From contig NC_084835.1 of NCBI RefSeq assembly GCF_033115175.1, forward strand, positions 25,997,858-26,061,857: a DNA stretch of 64,000 nucleotides, in the 5' to 3' direction. The position numbers and the translations under genes are program-made. The notes below the pieces were generated by a model. That model saw only the letters and a list, made by a program, of their open reading frames with translations, ran no database searches and was not told where the DNA came from. Positions 1-13,000 of the stretch are shown in pieces; positions within the stretch are counted from its first letter, which is position 1; the number at the start of each line of letters is the position of its first letter. Source of the stretch: Lepus europaeus. Its lineage: Eukaryota; Chordata; Mammalia; Lagomorpha; Leporidae.

Positions 1-292
1 GCCCCCCACGCCGGAAATCCCGACAGCTGCCTGGCTAACAGGTCCCGGGCACGGGGCCCTGACCCAGGGCAGGCAGCGGCCGTGTCAGGTGTCCAGAGAA
101 GTTGGGGGAGGCGATGGCTGGAGCCAGGGACCGCCTGCCTGTGGTTAGCAAGGCTGTCAACACCTCCTGGGGCTGCCAAGGCAGATGGGGCTAGGGGCTG
201 GTGGGGAGGGGGGGTCCTGCCCAGCCTGGAGGATCCAAGGCCAGACACAGTCTCTGGTCAGGCCTAGCCTGGCCTTGGGGTTTCTACAGAGA

Positions 293-425
293 GAGGCAGG
301 CCCTGTCCTAAGAAGTTGGAGAGGGGAGGCAGGGTCAGTCCTGAGAGTCTGTGGGGGGAGGCAGGGTCAGTCCTGAGAGTCTGAGGGGGGAGGCAGCCTT
401 GTCCTGAGGCATCAGAGAGGGAAGC
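293..425. repeat. Minisatellite, about 32 bp unit, four copies
   Basis: gaggcag recurs at 293, 326, 358 and 390 with shared gtcctgag and agag cores. The second and third units are nearly identical. Confidence 0.85.
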
Positions 426-831
426 ACAGGCCTGCGGTGAGCTGAGGGAGTCCTGGCCCTGCCGGGAGGATCTGAGGAAGGGCCTGGCCTGGCCTGCGAG
501 CTGGGGGAATGGCTGGGTCAGCTGCTGGAGAGGGAGCTGTGGGGCGTGGCAGGTCTGACTTCACTTCCCCATGCGGGAAGTGGGGCGGCTTAGCAGTGCC
601 TTCAGCTTCCTCTGCCCCAGGGACGGTCCATGCCTCTGTACTGGGGGCGGACACTGGCCACTTTGGAGCCCTCCCATGCTCTGTCTTAGCCCCCAGTCCC
701 TGCAGGCCCAGCCCCTGCACCATAGCCGCTTGGGCTCCTCTCCCGTCTCAGCCACCTCTGGCGCTCAGCTGGGCCTCTGGCTGCTCCCTCCTTGTTGACT
801 CTCCACCTCCTCTGGGTCTCTCTATGTTGTT

Positions 832-1200
832 TTTACAGATTTATTTATTGATTTGAAAAGAGAGGGAGAGGGAGGGGGAAGCGGAGGTAGAGGGGAGATG
901 GGGAGGGGGAGGAGAGGGAGAGAAGGAGGGGGAGGGGTGGAAGGAGAATCTTCTATCCGCTGATTCAGTTCCCCAAATGGCCACAACAACCGGGCTGGGA
1001 GAAGCCAGGAACCAGGAGCCAGAAACTCCATTCTAGGTGGCATGAGCCCAAGCACTTGAGCCATCTTCCACTGCCTTCCCAGGTGCATTAGCAGGGAGCT
1101 GGTTTGGAAGCAGAGCAGCCAGATCTCCAACCGGTGCTCTGAAATGGGATGCCGGTGCTGCAGGTGGTGGCTGAACCCGCTGTGCCTTGGCACCAGCCCC
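832..1200 (-). repeat. CSINE (lagomorph C-repeat SINE), inverted
   Basis: Tail end (agatttatttattgatttgaaaag), an expanded GA-rich block, body with ccccaaatggccacaac, and the tRNA-like head ending gccttggcaccagcccc. Confidence 0.85.
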
Positions 1201-1650
1201 AGTGGCTCTGCTCTTTCTGGTGAGCGTCCGTCCTTTGGGTTGGGCTCCGGCAGGCCGGCAGGCCGGCTCTCTGACTTAGGATCCGTCCCGCCCCCCTTGT
1301 TCTGCAGCCGCACTTGTGACTCCTGGTCCCCTCCTATCTCTGCCTCTCTCTGATCTGGCCTCAGACCATCTCAGCGTCTCCGTCACGGGACACCTGCTCA
1401 GACGTCTGCGCCAGCGTCTGCTCACTGGGCCCCAGCAGGAGCTCAGGCGGTACGTGTTGTCTCACCCTTGGCCCAGGTCCAGGTTTGCTGCTGTGATTCC
1501 CAGAAGGCCGGAGAGGGAGACACGATGGCACGTGCTTGTGTGCCCCCTGCTCAGACCACTGGTTCTGGTCCCGAGCCAGGCTCCCAACTCCCAGGGCCCA
1601 CAGTTCAAATTTCACCCCTCCATTTAGGCCTGTGTGACCCTGGATGGCTT

Positions 1651-1962
1651 TCTTAATTGTTTTCATTTTATTTGGAAGGAAGAGAATCTGAGACAGACAT
1701 CTCCCATCTACTGGTTCATTCCCCAAATGCCCGCAATGGCCAAGGGTAGACCAGGCTGAAGTCAGGAGTCTCACTCTCCATCCGGGTCTCCCACGGGGAT
1801 GCAGGGGTTCAAGCCCTTGGGCCATCCGCTGCCCCCTCCCAGGCACACGCGCAGGGAGCTGGATCGGAAGCAGAGCGGCTGGGCATCACAGGCAGCGGCT
1901 TCACTGGCTGTGCCACAAGGCCGGCCTGTGAGCGTCTTAACCACCGAGCCAATGCCTGCCCC
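1651..1962 (-). repeat. CSINE, inverted, diverged
   Basis: Body markers ggttcattccccaaatg and gggccatccgctgcc, ending aatgcctgcccc; many substitutions. Confidence 0.8.
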
Positions 1963-3867
1963 CTGGGTTTCCTCTTCTACAGAGTGGGCCTATTGCAGGG
2001 CCCGCTTCAGCAGGTGGCAGGGTTAGAGGTCAGTGCACACAGCAGGCATCTGGCACTGTGCCCAGCACAGAGCGGAGCTCAGCAGAGACTTCTGCTGCCC
2101 CCAGGGTGCCTGGGGCCACGTTGGGTTGAGTGGGGGCTAGGCTAAGTCTCTCCTGCTTGTCCCGAGGTGCACCCCGCACCTGGGACCTTTCTGCTGGGCA
2201 GAAGACACCCCCACACCTGGGACCTTCCTGTCCCCAGAGTCCATCTAAATGGTACACAGAAGCGCTCACCAAATTAATTACCACTGGCTTGGGGATATAT
2301 TTTTTAAGGAGACATTTTTCCAGGGGGAAAGACACGCAGGAGCTATAATTAGTTGGGAAGAGGACGGAAGAGTAGAGTGTGAATCACCAGCCCCAGCAAC
2401 AGACGGGGAGAGCCAAACGGAAGTTCCCCCGGAGGCCGCTGGGGGCGGGGGCGGTGAGTGCCGCCCCCCACGGGCAGGGGTCCTTGAACGCCAGGCCTTG
2501 GCCTGTCTCCCTCAAGTGTCCTTTTGCTGCACCCCTGCTAGACCAGGTCTCCCGACCCCCCCTTCAGGGTCCCGCTCTCCTGTCCCCTTCCCCGGCCTGC
2601 TCTGACCATCCCTAAGGTCCTTGGGTGGGGAGATTGGCAGCTTGGATGAGGAGGGGGACACACCGGAGAGGGTCTGGCCCACCAGGGATTCGGAGATTGT
2701 CTCAACCAGCCCCTCACCATCCGTCCGTCCGTCCATTCATCCACACACTTGCTCACCAAATGTACTGCACCACTGGCGTGTGCCTGACCCACAGACAGGC
2801 AAACCGAGGCCCAAGGCCACACTGCTATGAATGGAGCAGCCTCTCCACCTGTCCGTTGTCACCTGGGCAGGGCTCTGGGCCACCAAGGTGCCCACGAGCA
2901 GGCTCACTGTGACTGAGTTCAGTTCCTGACGGGAGAGGCAACGGCAGGAAACCAGAAGTGGCCCCCGACCCAGCCTGGCGGTGCTCGGGGCAGGAAGTAG
3001 CGTGCCAGTAGCCATCACACCAGGACTCCTTGTGGCTCTGTGTGGTGGGCTCGGGGGTGGCCGGAGTCAGGGGAGAGGCTTCAGGAGAGCGAAGCAGCTT
3101 GGGCCAGGCCAGTCTGACACCTGCTTCCCCCGTTTCTCTTGGGGGCACCGCTGACCACATGCCTGGTGCTTAGAGACCCCCCACTAGTCCTCAATGTCTG
3201 GGGCATGGTCCCGAGGTTGCCCCTGCCTGGGCAGTCAGCGCCCCAAGAGCCCAGACCCCGGGTTGCTCCCTCCTGTCCTCTGCTCCGGCTGCCCCACTCT
3301 CTCCAGGGGTCCTAGCTCAGGCGTCGGGGTCACACTGGAGCAGGGTGGCCTGGGGCTGAGAGTAGAGGTCCTGGGTGCCCCTGGGGGAAGATGGCATCCT
3401 TTGCACAGAGTACTTCCTCCTAACCCCAGACCAGACAAAGCCTCCAAAGCCCAGACTGTGTCTCGGCCACACCAGAGACTGCTGGGGGAACAGGGGCTCG
3501 GCTCTCCCACCTGCATCGTGTCCCCAGAGGGCCCTTGGTTGGTGCACCCCCCAGCACCAGGAGTGAGCACCCCAGCAAGGGACTCCTGACATACCTACCC
3601 TCCCACCCCCAGCCCCCAGGCCCATGTCCAAGGCTCAGGGCATGGACAGGGAGGCTGGGGTGGGAAGAGGGGGGTGGGGGGCAGAGGAGGGGTGACCTGG
3701 ACTCTCCCACAGACCCTTCCAGAAGGACTTGGACCCTTAGGGAAATTATTACATTACCTCAAGGGAGACAGGAGAGCACGGCTTTTCCCTTTGTGTCCTG
3801 AACGTTTGCTGATTGCTCTGGGACTCTGTTTTTCTTTTAGAAGAAAACCATCAAATGTTAAGAACAT

Positions 3868-4160
3868 GGGGCTGGTGTTTGGCTCAGCGACACCGGCATC
3901 CCATATGGGCGGTTCTTCTTCCAATCCAGCTCCCTGCTAATGCACCTGGGAAAGCAGCAGAGGATGGCCCAAGTGCTTGGGCCCCTGCACCCACATGGGA
4001 GACCTGGAAGGAGTTCCTGGCTCCTTGCTTTGACCTGGCCAAGCCCTGGTCGTTTGCGGCCATTTGGGGACTGAACCAGCAGATGGAAGACCTCTCTCTT
4101 TCTCTCTGTATCCGTCTTTGTGACTCTGCCTTTCAGGTAAATAAATAAATCTTTTACTTG
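3868..4160 (+). repeat. CSINE, forward
   Basis: ggggctggtgtttggctcag head, ctgggaaagcagcag body and aaataaataaatctttt tail. Confidence 0.85.
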
Positions 4161-4406
4161 AAAACAAAAATAAAGACAGAACCCAATGATAATAACACGA
4201 GGCAAGCACCTCCCTCAGCCTCCCGTGTCTGGGAAGCGGCCCGTGCCCTGGGGAAGGGGATGGCCACCGCAGGCCACACTGCCCTCAGAGCCAGAGTGGG
4301 TCACCAGGATGGGCACAGGGGTGGGTTTTAGGGTCCAAATGAGGCAGAGGACGCTTGGTGGGGATTCTCCCACTTGGCGTTCCTCCAGGTTCTGTCTTGC
4401 CGTCTG

Positions 4407-4715
4407 CTGTGGTTGGAATAGTTGGTCCTTGAACTTACGCAGAAGTGTAAACCCAGAGTCTTAAGTTAGTTTTATTGAGAGGGGGAACTTGATCCTATGT
4501 GGCACTTACAGGTGGCGCCTCTGGGACGTGGCTAGGCTGGGTTAGGTCGCCAGTGTCCAAGGAGAACACGACCAACTCCTGCTGCAGCTCTTGCCCTGTG
4601 ATATGCCACACCCTGCAGAGGCCAAACCCTGGGGCTGCCTGCTCTCGAACTGCAGCCTCCAAGCCCATGAGCCACAATAAGGTCCTTTGGTTGATAACGA
4701 AGGCCGCTCCTGTCC
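4407..4715 (+). repeat. MaLR-type LTR (MLT1/MST-like)
   Basis: It starts tgctgtggttggaat, passes through ttgatcctatgtggca and gtggcgcctctgggacgt, and ends in ctgcagcctccaagccc followed by a divergent polyadenylation region. This order matches the MLT1/MST family of old mammalian LTRs. It contributes the start of a spurious 367-codon open frame. Confidence 0.65.
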
Positions 4716-7700
4716 CACGCTACAGTGACGCAGGCCTGGCTACCAGAACCCCTCCTGCCCAGCGGCTGAGCCGGGTGGGGCAGAGCCTCCCCTGCTGGCG
4801 GCCAGCACACGGGCACCAACGCGAGGCCTGCAGTCTGCTTCCTGGACGCCCAGGCTGTTCTGCACATCCTGCCTGCCCAGCCCTGCCTGGTCGGGCTGAG
4901 GGCACAGCCATGGGGTCGAGGCAGGGCCCAACAGGCATGTCACCGGCATCCACGTCAGGCAGCTCCCTCACCCAGCCTGCAATGCGTGTGCTCAGACCCG
5001 GCCCTGTGCCTGGCCCCGTGACAGACACTGGGTCCTCCAAAATGATTTCCACACAGACCAGCACCTGCGCTGCAGAGCCTGAACAGGCCTGGGGAAGACA
5101 ACGGGGAACAATCCAAACCTGCCTCCCTGGCCGCTTCTGGGAGCAAAACCCTCGGAGCCACTTCCACCCGACAGCCTGGGCGGGGGCCTTTGAACTCGCT
5201 CCAGAGCCTTGTCTGTGGGACCTGGCCCCCACCCTGCCTCTGCGAAGAGGCACACGTGGGCCATGGCTCATGGACCGGACCGGCATCCTGGTAACCGAAG
5301 GCTGGGTAATGGTGGGGGGCGGGGGGGCCAGGAGGCACGGGAGAGCCTTCCTCCCGTGTGTCCCCCTTCAGACCAGGGCCTCTAAGGGCCTTGCCAGGAA
5401 GGGACCCGCAGTGCAGGTGGACAGCCAGCTTCCCTGGGGTCTGTGGAGCTCACGTGCCTGGGCCCAGGTCCTCGGCTGGCCCAGGGAGTTCTCTGAAGGT
5501 CACACACAGCTCTTCCTCTGCAGGACACTGGGGCCATTTGTCAGGGAGATAAGCGGTGGCCAGAGGGCAGAGCTGGCGGAAGAAGCTGTCTGGAGCAGAT
5601 AACCTGGGGTCACTCAGAGGGCACCACAGCCTCCTGTCCCCTCCCAGACAGCCCTCCTGCCCTGACACCCTGCCCCCACTCAGGCTGTCCCGTCTTCCCT
5701 CTCTGGGCTCCAGCCTGCAGGACCCTGCGGTTCCGCATCGCGCAGGAAACAGAGAGGCCCGGGCAGTGGCATGGAGCGCGGGGTCCTAACCCTGAATCCA
5801 CACTCCCCGCCGGGTAGGGCCCCACGTGCCTGCCCTTGCCAGGTGTGGCCTCTGTCCTGTTCCCACCACCCTGGGCGCTCTGTCCTCCTCTGTCCAGCTG
5901 GAGACAATGGCCAGAGCGGGAGGTCCTGGTGCCACAGCCACACCGCTGGGAAGTGGCCTGGGGCCTTTCTGTCCACTGCCACTGTCAGAAGGTTGTACGC
6001 TGGGAAAGATGGGGGTGTGGCTGGAGAAGGGGAGGGCCCTGGAGCCTGAGGAGGGAGCCAGTGCATGGGACAGTCATACAGAAAGGACCCACGGGCATAT
6101 CGGCATATGAGGGGGGGTCCGAGGCTTCTACAGCCAGAGGGGCCCTTCACTGAGTCTGGCCAGGGGCCTCATTCTCTCCCCCTGGCTGGACTCTGGGACC
6201 CAGAGCTGCTTCCATCCATAGCCCAGAGTCTCCCCCTGCCTCCGGACACCCACCTGGGATCAGGCTGACCCATGGGGGCTGCGGCCTCACTCAAGAGGTG
6301 CTTCCAATTTGGCTTGGTTGAACTTGAGCAGGATGGGACAAAGAGCTGTAGGCCTTGATGTCCATACCGCGGGCCTGTGGGAGGACGGAGGTTTCCGGGG
6401 CAGCAGCAGTGCTCAAGGTGGGCACGGGGCCAGAGGACAGAAAGGATGCCAGCCTGGGAGGGTGGGTGTGGGTGGGAGAGTGGGGCAGGCTGCTCCCTCC
6501 CAAGCAGGGCCTCCCTGGGGCTTCCCTGTCTCTGCCGCTTGCCCAGGGCCTGGGAGAGAGTGGTCAGTAGAGCCAGCGCCTTTTGCCCCAGTCGGTGGCC
6601 TTGGGTCAGCTGGGACTCAGCTGGCCAGGTTCAGTTTTTCTATCTGCTACATGGTACAGGCCCTGGGGATGCCCACCTGTGGAACCAGGGAGACTCCCAT
6701 CAGAGCTGCAGGGTTCCCTGGCCAGGCCCCCTTGCCTCTGTCTCCCATTGAAAGGAGGCTGCCTGAGGGTCGCTGGTCCGTCTTGAGTGGGACTGCCAGA
6801 GGGAGCACCCTCCGGGACACCGCCTGGCCCTGCTGTCCCAGGGCTGTCATTCATCAGAGAGCCCTGGTCCTGACCACATCCTCCGAGGAGGACATGAACT
6901 TCCCGCTGAGCCCCTGAGAGCCTGGGCACCGGCCTTGGGTGGCACAGCCTGGAGCCTCGGGCAGCACGGGGTGTCCAGTTCCCAGCCAGAGAGGAGCTCG
7001 GGGGCTCCAGTGGGGAGCTGGGGCTGGGCTGCCCGGGGTCCCCACTGGCCCCAGGCCACCAGGACACAGCGCGCTCATCCTTGAGCCCCTCAGCCCTTCA
7101 TCGTCTGGGCGGCAAAAACGCTTCTGTGTTTGTATGTGACGGAGCCGCGGCAGCGCCCCGAGAGAGCGGACGCGGCCTGCGAGGCTGGCCTTCCAAGGCT
7201 CCGGAGCTGACCCTTCCAGCCGGCCCAGGACAGATCTGAAGGGGCTCTCGAGACAGGGGAGCTGGCCTGGTGGAGGCTGCACAAGGACTCGGAAGAGAGG
7301 CTGAGCTGCGAGCAGCCCTCGACAGGGGTTCAGCTGATGTGCGGACAGCACGCAGACTCCTGGCCCTGCGGAGGGAAGCCCAGGCTGCCTGCACCTCTCT
7401 CCGGCCTCAGTAGCCTCCGCTGCTGGGCCTGCCTAAGCCTGGGCCCGAGGCTGGGACCAAGGGCTGTGTTGGAGCCGTGGCACTGACCCAGAAGATACCT
7501 GGACCCCACCCCCACCCCTACCGCAGCATCAGCACTCCCCAGGGGGCCCGCGGGTGGCAGCCTGCTGTGCCCTTGACCTCTCTGACCTGGAATGAGTGCA
7601 GGTAAGGGACCAGCTTGGACCTGAGGGAGTTGAAACTGCTCAGAGTCCAGGCCTTGTCCCTCTGAGTCCCTCCCCCGGGCTGGGCTGGGGAAAACTCTGG

Positions 7701-9111
7701 GCGCCAGGGATCCTGAGACTCGGGGTGTCAGCTGGGCCAGGACTGGGTGGGAGAGTGCCCATGGCCTACCCCATGCAGCTTGCTGTGGGCCCAGGCTGAG
7801 CCCCACCCCTGTCAGCAGGGCAGCTGTGCCCTTCCCTAGGTCACCCTGGAGCTCTGTGGAGGGGTGCCAGGGGCAGGCAGGCTCCGGGCAGGGCTGGGCT
7901 GGGCATTTCCTGCTGACGGGTGCCAGCTCCAGTGCCCTGAAGGGGCGATTCTGTCATCTTAGTCAGAGGAAGTGAGGCAGGCGAGTGGGCAATGTGTGTG
8001 CAGCACCGCGGGGCCTGGCAGGGACTGCGCGGCGAGCCTGGCTCTGCAGGTGTCCCACACCCACACGCACCACGCCCGCCCTCACCAGCCGGCTCGTGCC
8101 CAGCCCTGGGCCCCAGCGGCCCGGACCCCCTTGCTGAGTCTGCTCTGCCCCTCGCCTGCCTTGGGGTCCACACAGTCATTTTACCTCTCTGAGCCTCAGG
8201 GTCGTCACCTGTGATGGGGTGGGGGGATCGTGGGACCCACAGGCCCCCAGCAGGTAGGAGCCACCCTCCCTCCCATTCCAGTCTCCTTGAGCAGAGGGGG
8301 TGGGCCCGGCCCAGAGTAGCAGGGCTGGCAAGAAAGCTTCGTGCTGTGTGGGTGGTCCGGGGACCACCGGGTCCCAGCTGTGCCATCTGAGTCCACATCG
8401 GCTGGTGCGGCCCAGCAGACTGAGCCCCCTGCCCTGGGTGGTGAGCACCAACACCATCGCCATCTGCAGGCTCCAGGGGCTGTGGGCACCTGCCGGGAGG
8501 CTACCACCCTGCCCCCCTGCCCCGGCTACTCAAGCTAAGGAGGCTTGGGCCCCTGGCAGCTGGGTTCTCGGCCTTTTCTGACCCAGCTGTGCCCACAAAG
8601 ATCGGGAGGTGCAGCCTCCGTCTTGGCCCCAGACTGGCACCTCTTCTCCAAGAGCAAGATGAAGCTGCCCACGCCCCTCCCTTAGGAAGCTCGAGCGAAT
8701 CCTGGCTACGGAAGCAACAGGAGGCAGGCTCTGTGCGGAGGAGAGAGGCTGCCCTGGGCAAGCCCACAGTAGCTGAGGCTAGCCCAGTGGTGAGCAAAGA
8801 CGGCCCTGGGCTAGCTCACATCATGGAAGAAGAGGTCTCTGTTGTGTTCTCACACCAGGCGCCCCTTCCCGCTCCACCTCAGGGCTTCCTCCTTGGGGCA
8901 GAGAGCACAGTGGGATGTCCCAAGCTGAGGGTGGCCAGCTTGGACGGAGCCTGGAAACCAGTCCCCACCTCACCCCGCACCCCACTTTGCCAGGCTCCGG
9001 TGAGGCAGGCGGAGGCCCGTGGGACTCGTGTGCAGGCGGCCGGGGAGAAGGTCCCAGCCTCCCTGCCTGCCCTGGCGGGGCTGGGCGGGGGCAGCGGCTG
9101 GGGCGGGCGGG

Positions 9112-9215
9112 CTGTTGATCCAGCCCAACAATGATGAAACGGCCCCTTTGTCCTGCGGCGCCAAAGTTGCTGTGACTGGAGGAGGCGTGACGTGAAAGGG
9201 TCATTGTTCCCACTT
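9112..9215. promoter_or_regulatory. Candidate enhancer with SOX-like and CRE-like sites
   Basis: aacaatgatg (about 9127), ccctttgtcc (9144), tgacgtga (9188-9195) and tcattgttcc (9201-9210) lie within 100 bases of otherwise GC-rich intergenic DNA. Function is inferred from motifs only. Confidence 0.35.
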
Positions 9216-9970
9216 GGGCAGCCACTCAGGGAGCTGGAGGACCGGCCCAGAGCGGGCTTCCAGCCAGGCTGCAGCCCTGCCTGCTGCCTGCGGCCCTCGT
9301 GGTCGGGGTGTCCTGGGCTCGCAGCCCGGCACAGGTGTCCCTCCCCACCACGCTGTCCCCTCTGTCCCCGGGTCTGCAGTCACCATGCACCATACAGCAG
9401 AGCACGGGGCAGGTGCTCACCCAGGACTGGGCTCTGCTCTTCATATCCGGGTGATCCCTGCTCGCACCACAGGGGCGAGGGTGGGAGGCACAGCAGTGCT
9501 GTATCCCAGGGCAAGGAGGCTGCCAGTGGGACTCTCGTCGCCATGCTCTGGCCTCAGGAACATCTTCCCGCCCTCACTCCCACACCTGGAGGATAGGGGA
9601 AAAGAGGGCCAGAGAAGGGAAGCTGGCAGCCCCAGGCCACGCAGCAGGCGCTGACCTCCTGGCTGCACCGTGCCCTCCTGGCCTCCCACGGCCCGAAGGA
9701 GCCTGACCGAACAGCCTCCACCTTGGCCTCCCACAGGTCCGGCCCCCTCCCCCTACATTTGCAGCCAGCCTCCAGGTACAATTGCTCCACCCTGAGGCTC
9801 AGGAGCTGCTGCTCCTGGCCTAGCTGGGGTGCCCAGAAGGATCCCCCCACCCCTCCTCGGGCTCTCACGGCCCCCAGGAGCGGGCAGCAGGCCCAGCCTG
9901 ACCCTGGCTCAGCAAAGCCTCCCCCAGCCCAGAGAAGGTGCTGGCTCTTTTTCTCCCTGGAGGGACGGAG

Positions 9971-10004
9971 CTAATTAACCGAAAGGGTTTAATTAATCAA
10001 TTAG
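9971..10004. promoter_or_regulatory. Candidate homeodomain site cluster
   Basis: ctaattaacc and tttaattaatcaattag give several TAATTA or ATTA cores in an AT-rich island inside GC-rich DNA. Confidence 0.35.
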
Positions 10005-13000
10005 CGTGGCCTCCAGACCCCTCCACTCTGCTTCTAAACAGACCCTTCTCGGCTGGAGCCCAGCCAAGAGGTGGCGGGCGCTCCGGGTAGGCACTGAGGT
10101 GGCCAGGACAGCGGCAGGGGCAGGAGACCGGTCAGGGGCGCAGAGGGGCTCAGCCCCACCTGCTTGGCATCCCTACAGGCCTGGGCAGGTGCAGAATCAC
10201 TGTGACCTGGACCCAGAAGGTGACACAGGGGACGAGTCCTCCAGGGAGTCAGCCGCACCGCCCAGTGCACAGGTCACACAGGCCTGACCCCAGCACAGGG
10301 CAGGCTCCCAGAGAGGGCCCCAGATGGCCAGAGGGGCTGGTGATGCCCACCGGGACCCAGTACCCTGGTGGTGGTGGGGGGCCCAGAATCCCAGCTGGGG
10401 AAGGAGGCTAGGGAAGGCTTCCTGGAGGAGGAGGCATTTGAGCGATGCTCAGGGAAAGATGAGACAGAGGTGGCGAACAGAAGCAGGGGTAGGGGGGTGG
10501 AGGAGGAAGCGTATCCACGGGGGAGGAGACAGCACAGGTGCCTATCCTGACCCTGCTCCTGCACCCTGCACACTCTAGAATGGCCTTCTCCCCCACAGCC
10601 TCCCTCCCCGGGGGCGGTGGAGGCCAGCTCTTCTCCTCGGCCTCCCCTGCCCAGCCCAGGTCCCCCATGTTTGCATCTTCGCCCTTCCCAAGGGGGCTGC
10701 GGCCCCTTCTCCCCAGCTGCTGCTTCCCCAGGTGATGCAAGTGTGAAAGGGGGTCAGAGGCCCAGTGAGAGTCAGAGCCGTGCCCGGACCCCAGTGTGGC
10801 TCCTTCCCGACACGCATCTCCCCTTTCTCAGCTGCCCACGGGCTAACCCAACACCTCCCTCCGAGGGCTGCTGGGAGTTTATCGGCGCAGCTGCAGGATG
10901 TGTGTTATGATCGTTACTGCTCTCACTGCTGTTGGAGCTGCCAGAGCACCAGGGTGGCAGCCCGGCTCCCAGGCGGGGCCAGCCAGGAGGGGCCGTGCCG
11001 GCACGTGGCTGGGCCCTAGTGAGTGTCCGGCCCGGTGACTCTAAGCTTCTCTGCACCAGCCAAGGGAGCAGCCAAACACACGGTCCTGCTTTCCTTGCCA
11101 AAGCCAGTTCAGAAAAAAAACGTAGTGCAGGTGCTTGCCCCGGAAACGTCCTGTCTGAGCTGGGTGCAGGGAAAGAAGCTGAGATCCTACCTCAAGACTC
11201 CCTGCCCCCAGGGGCTGGGGAACCAGATGAGGGGAGAGCCCCGCCACGCACGAGACACACTCTGTCCCTCCACGCAGGGGCTTGGGGACAGCTCCAGCAG
11301 GTCAACCCCCAGGATTTCCAACCTCAGCCCCAGCTCCTCTGCGGGGGTGCAGAGGGTATCTGTGGACCCACACATCCCCTGGCCATGCCCATCCTTCTGC
11401 CCGGCCTGGAGACCGGTATTCAGGCACAGGCCGCACTGTGGGCCCGAGTCCTGCTGGACCTGCCGACGAGTCCTTCTCGCACTTTCTCCTGTTGCTCACA
11501 AATGGTCCAGCCCTCCTGACCCCTCCGGAGCGCCGGTCCTAACCTCCTCCTTGTCCCAACCCACGCACTTGCCCTGCCGGCTCCCTTGTGCTCAACGACT
11601 TGGGGGTCTCCATGGTGAGAGTCCCTCCAGAGACTCCTGCGTGGCCCCCAAGCCCCAAGGAAGGTCTCTGTGGCTTCTCCCGCAGCCATAAGGCCAGAGG
11701 GTCAGGCGTGGGCGTGGAGGGGGCGTGTGAAGACCCCATACAGCACAGCAGCTGCAGGGTGGGAGACACCCCAGAGATGGGCGACAGAGCAGCCCTGGGC
11801 GGGGGAGGGGGCTGGCCACCTTGGCAAAGAGGGGCTCTGGCCGGGGCTACAGTCCTGTGTCACCAGTCGGGGCTCACCTTGTCCAGGCCACGACCTGGGG
11901 ACTGAGGCCTCCAGGAGTGCCCAGGGATGGTCTCTAATGGCCGCTGACGTCAGCCGGGACGCACCCTGAGGAGAGGAGTCCCAGTCAGAGGCAGGTGGCT
12001 TCTCGGCTGCTATGGGACCTGCTTGGGCTTGTCCAGTCTGAGAGCCAAGGAGAGGCTCTGTGTGAGTGTGTGGTCCCCAGACAGCCAGGAGACAGCTCCC
12101 AGCCTGATGGAGGAGGCAAGGCCAGGGCCCGGTGCAGATTCAGGGCTGTGGGGTGGCCTAGCTTCTCCCCCGACCTGGTCTACAACATCCAGCTGGGCGC
12201 CATCCTAGGAGGCCTCTGAGCAGGGCTGGGAGGGCTGTGTCCTTGGGGGGCACCCAGACCAAGCAGGAGGAACACAGTCCAAGAGCAGGACCCAGGCAGC
12301 CCCTCAGCAGGCTGCCCAGAGGTGAACAGAGACAGCTGGCTCTCCAGGGGCCCCCTGGCTTCTGTGAGGCCTTGGGCGCCTTAGCCACATCCACGCTGGA
12401 TGTAGAGCAGCCCAGGGCAGGCAGGGCACCAAGCAGTGGTTACGGCAGGTCCCAGCACCGGAGCGAGGCCGACCGATGTTCACCAGGCACAGCTCGGCCT
12501 GAAACCAGCAGTGTCCGCCCCGCCCCCAGGCTCAGCGGGGACACCCCGGGGAAACGCCGTCTTCTGGGGTCTCCTTGTCATACTTCCTTCAAGTGGCCAC
12601 GCCACAGGGCCCTGGGTGCTCCTTGCTGTACTGCCTACACCACTGCTGCGGGCACCTGGTTCACGTGTCAGAGGACGAGTCGAGGGCCCTGTCACCCGGC
12701 ACCCCGCCTGACAGCACGGGAGCTTTCCCGGGGGCCTGCCCAGCCGGCACAGGAAATGAATGTGCCAGTGAGTAAGCGACGCAGCTAAGACGTGGGCGAG
12801 GAGATCCCAGGCCTGGGGACAGAACCAGGGACCCAGGGGGCAAAGGGAGGGGGGAGGGGAGTGACAGATAGAACGGAGGGTGGAGATGGAGGGCAGCCGG
12901 GCGTCAGGGCCTCTGTCCGGGATGGCCTGGAACGGGTAGAGCCCCTGGCGCCAAAGCAGAGCAGGAGCCCAGTGGGGGAGCCTAGGACCCCTGGGTGGAG

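Noticed and set aside
293-425. Regular short repeats resembling a CRISPR array
   Set aside because: The units are contiguous with no distinct spacers and the genome is mammalian; this is a minisatellite.
4499-5602. 367-codon open frame on the plus strand
   Set aside because: It begins inside a MaLR-type LTR, has no recognisable domain, and is rich in Pro, Gly, Ser and Arg as expected of a stop-poor GC-rich frame.
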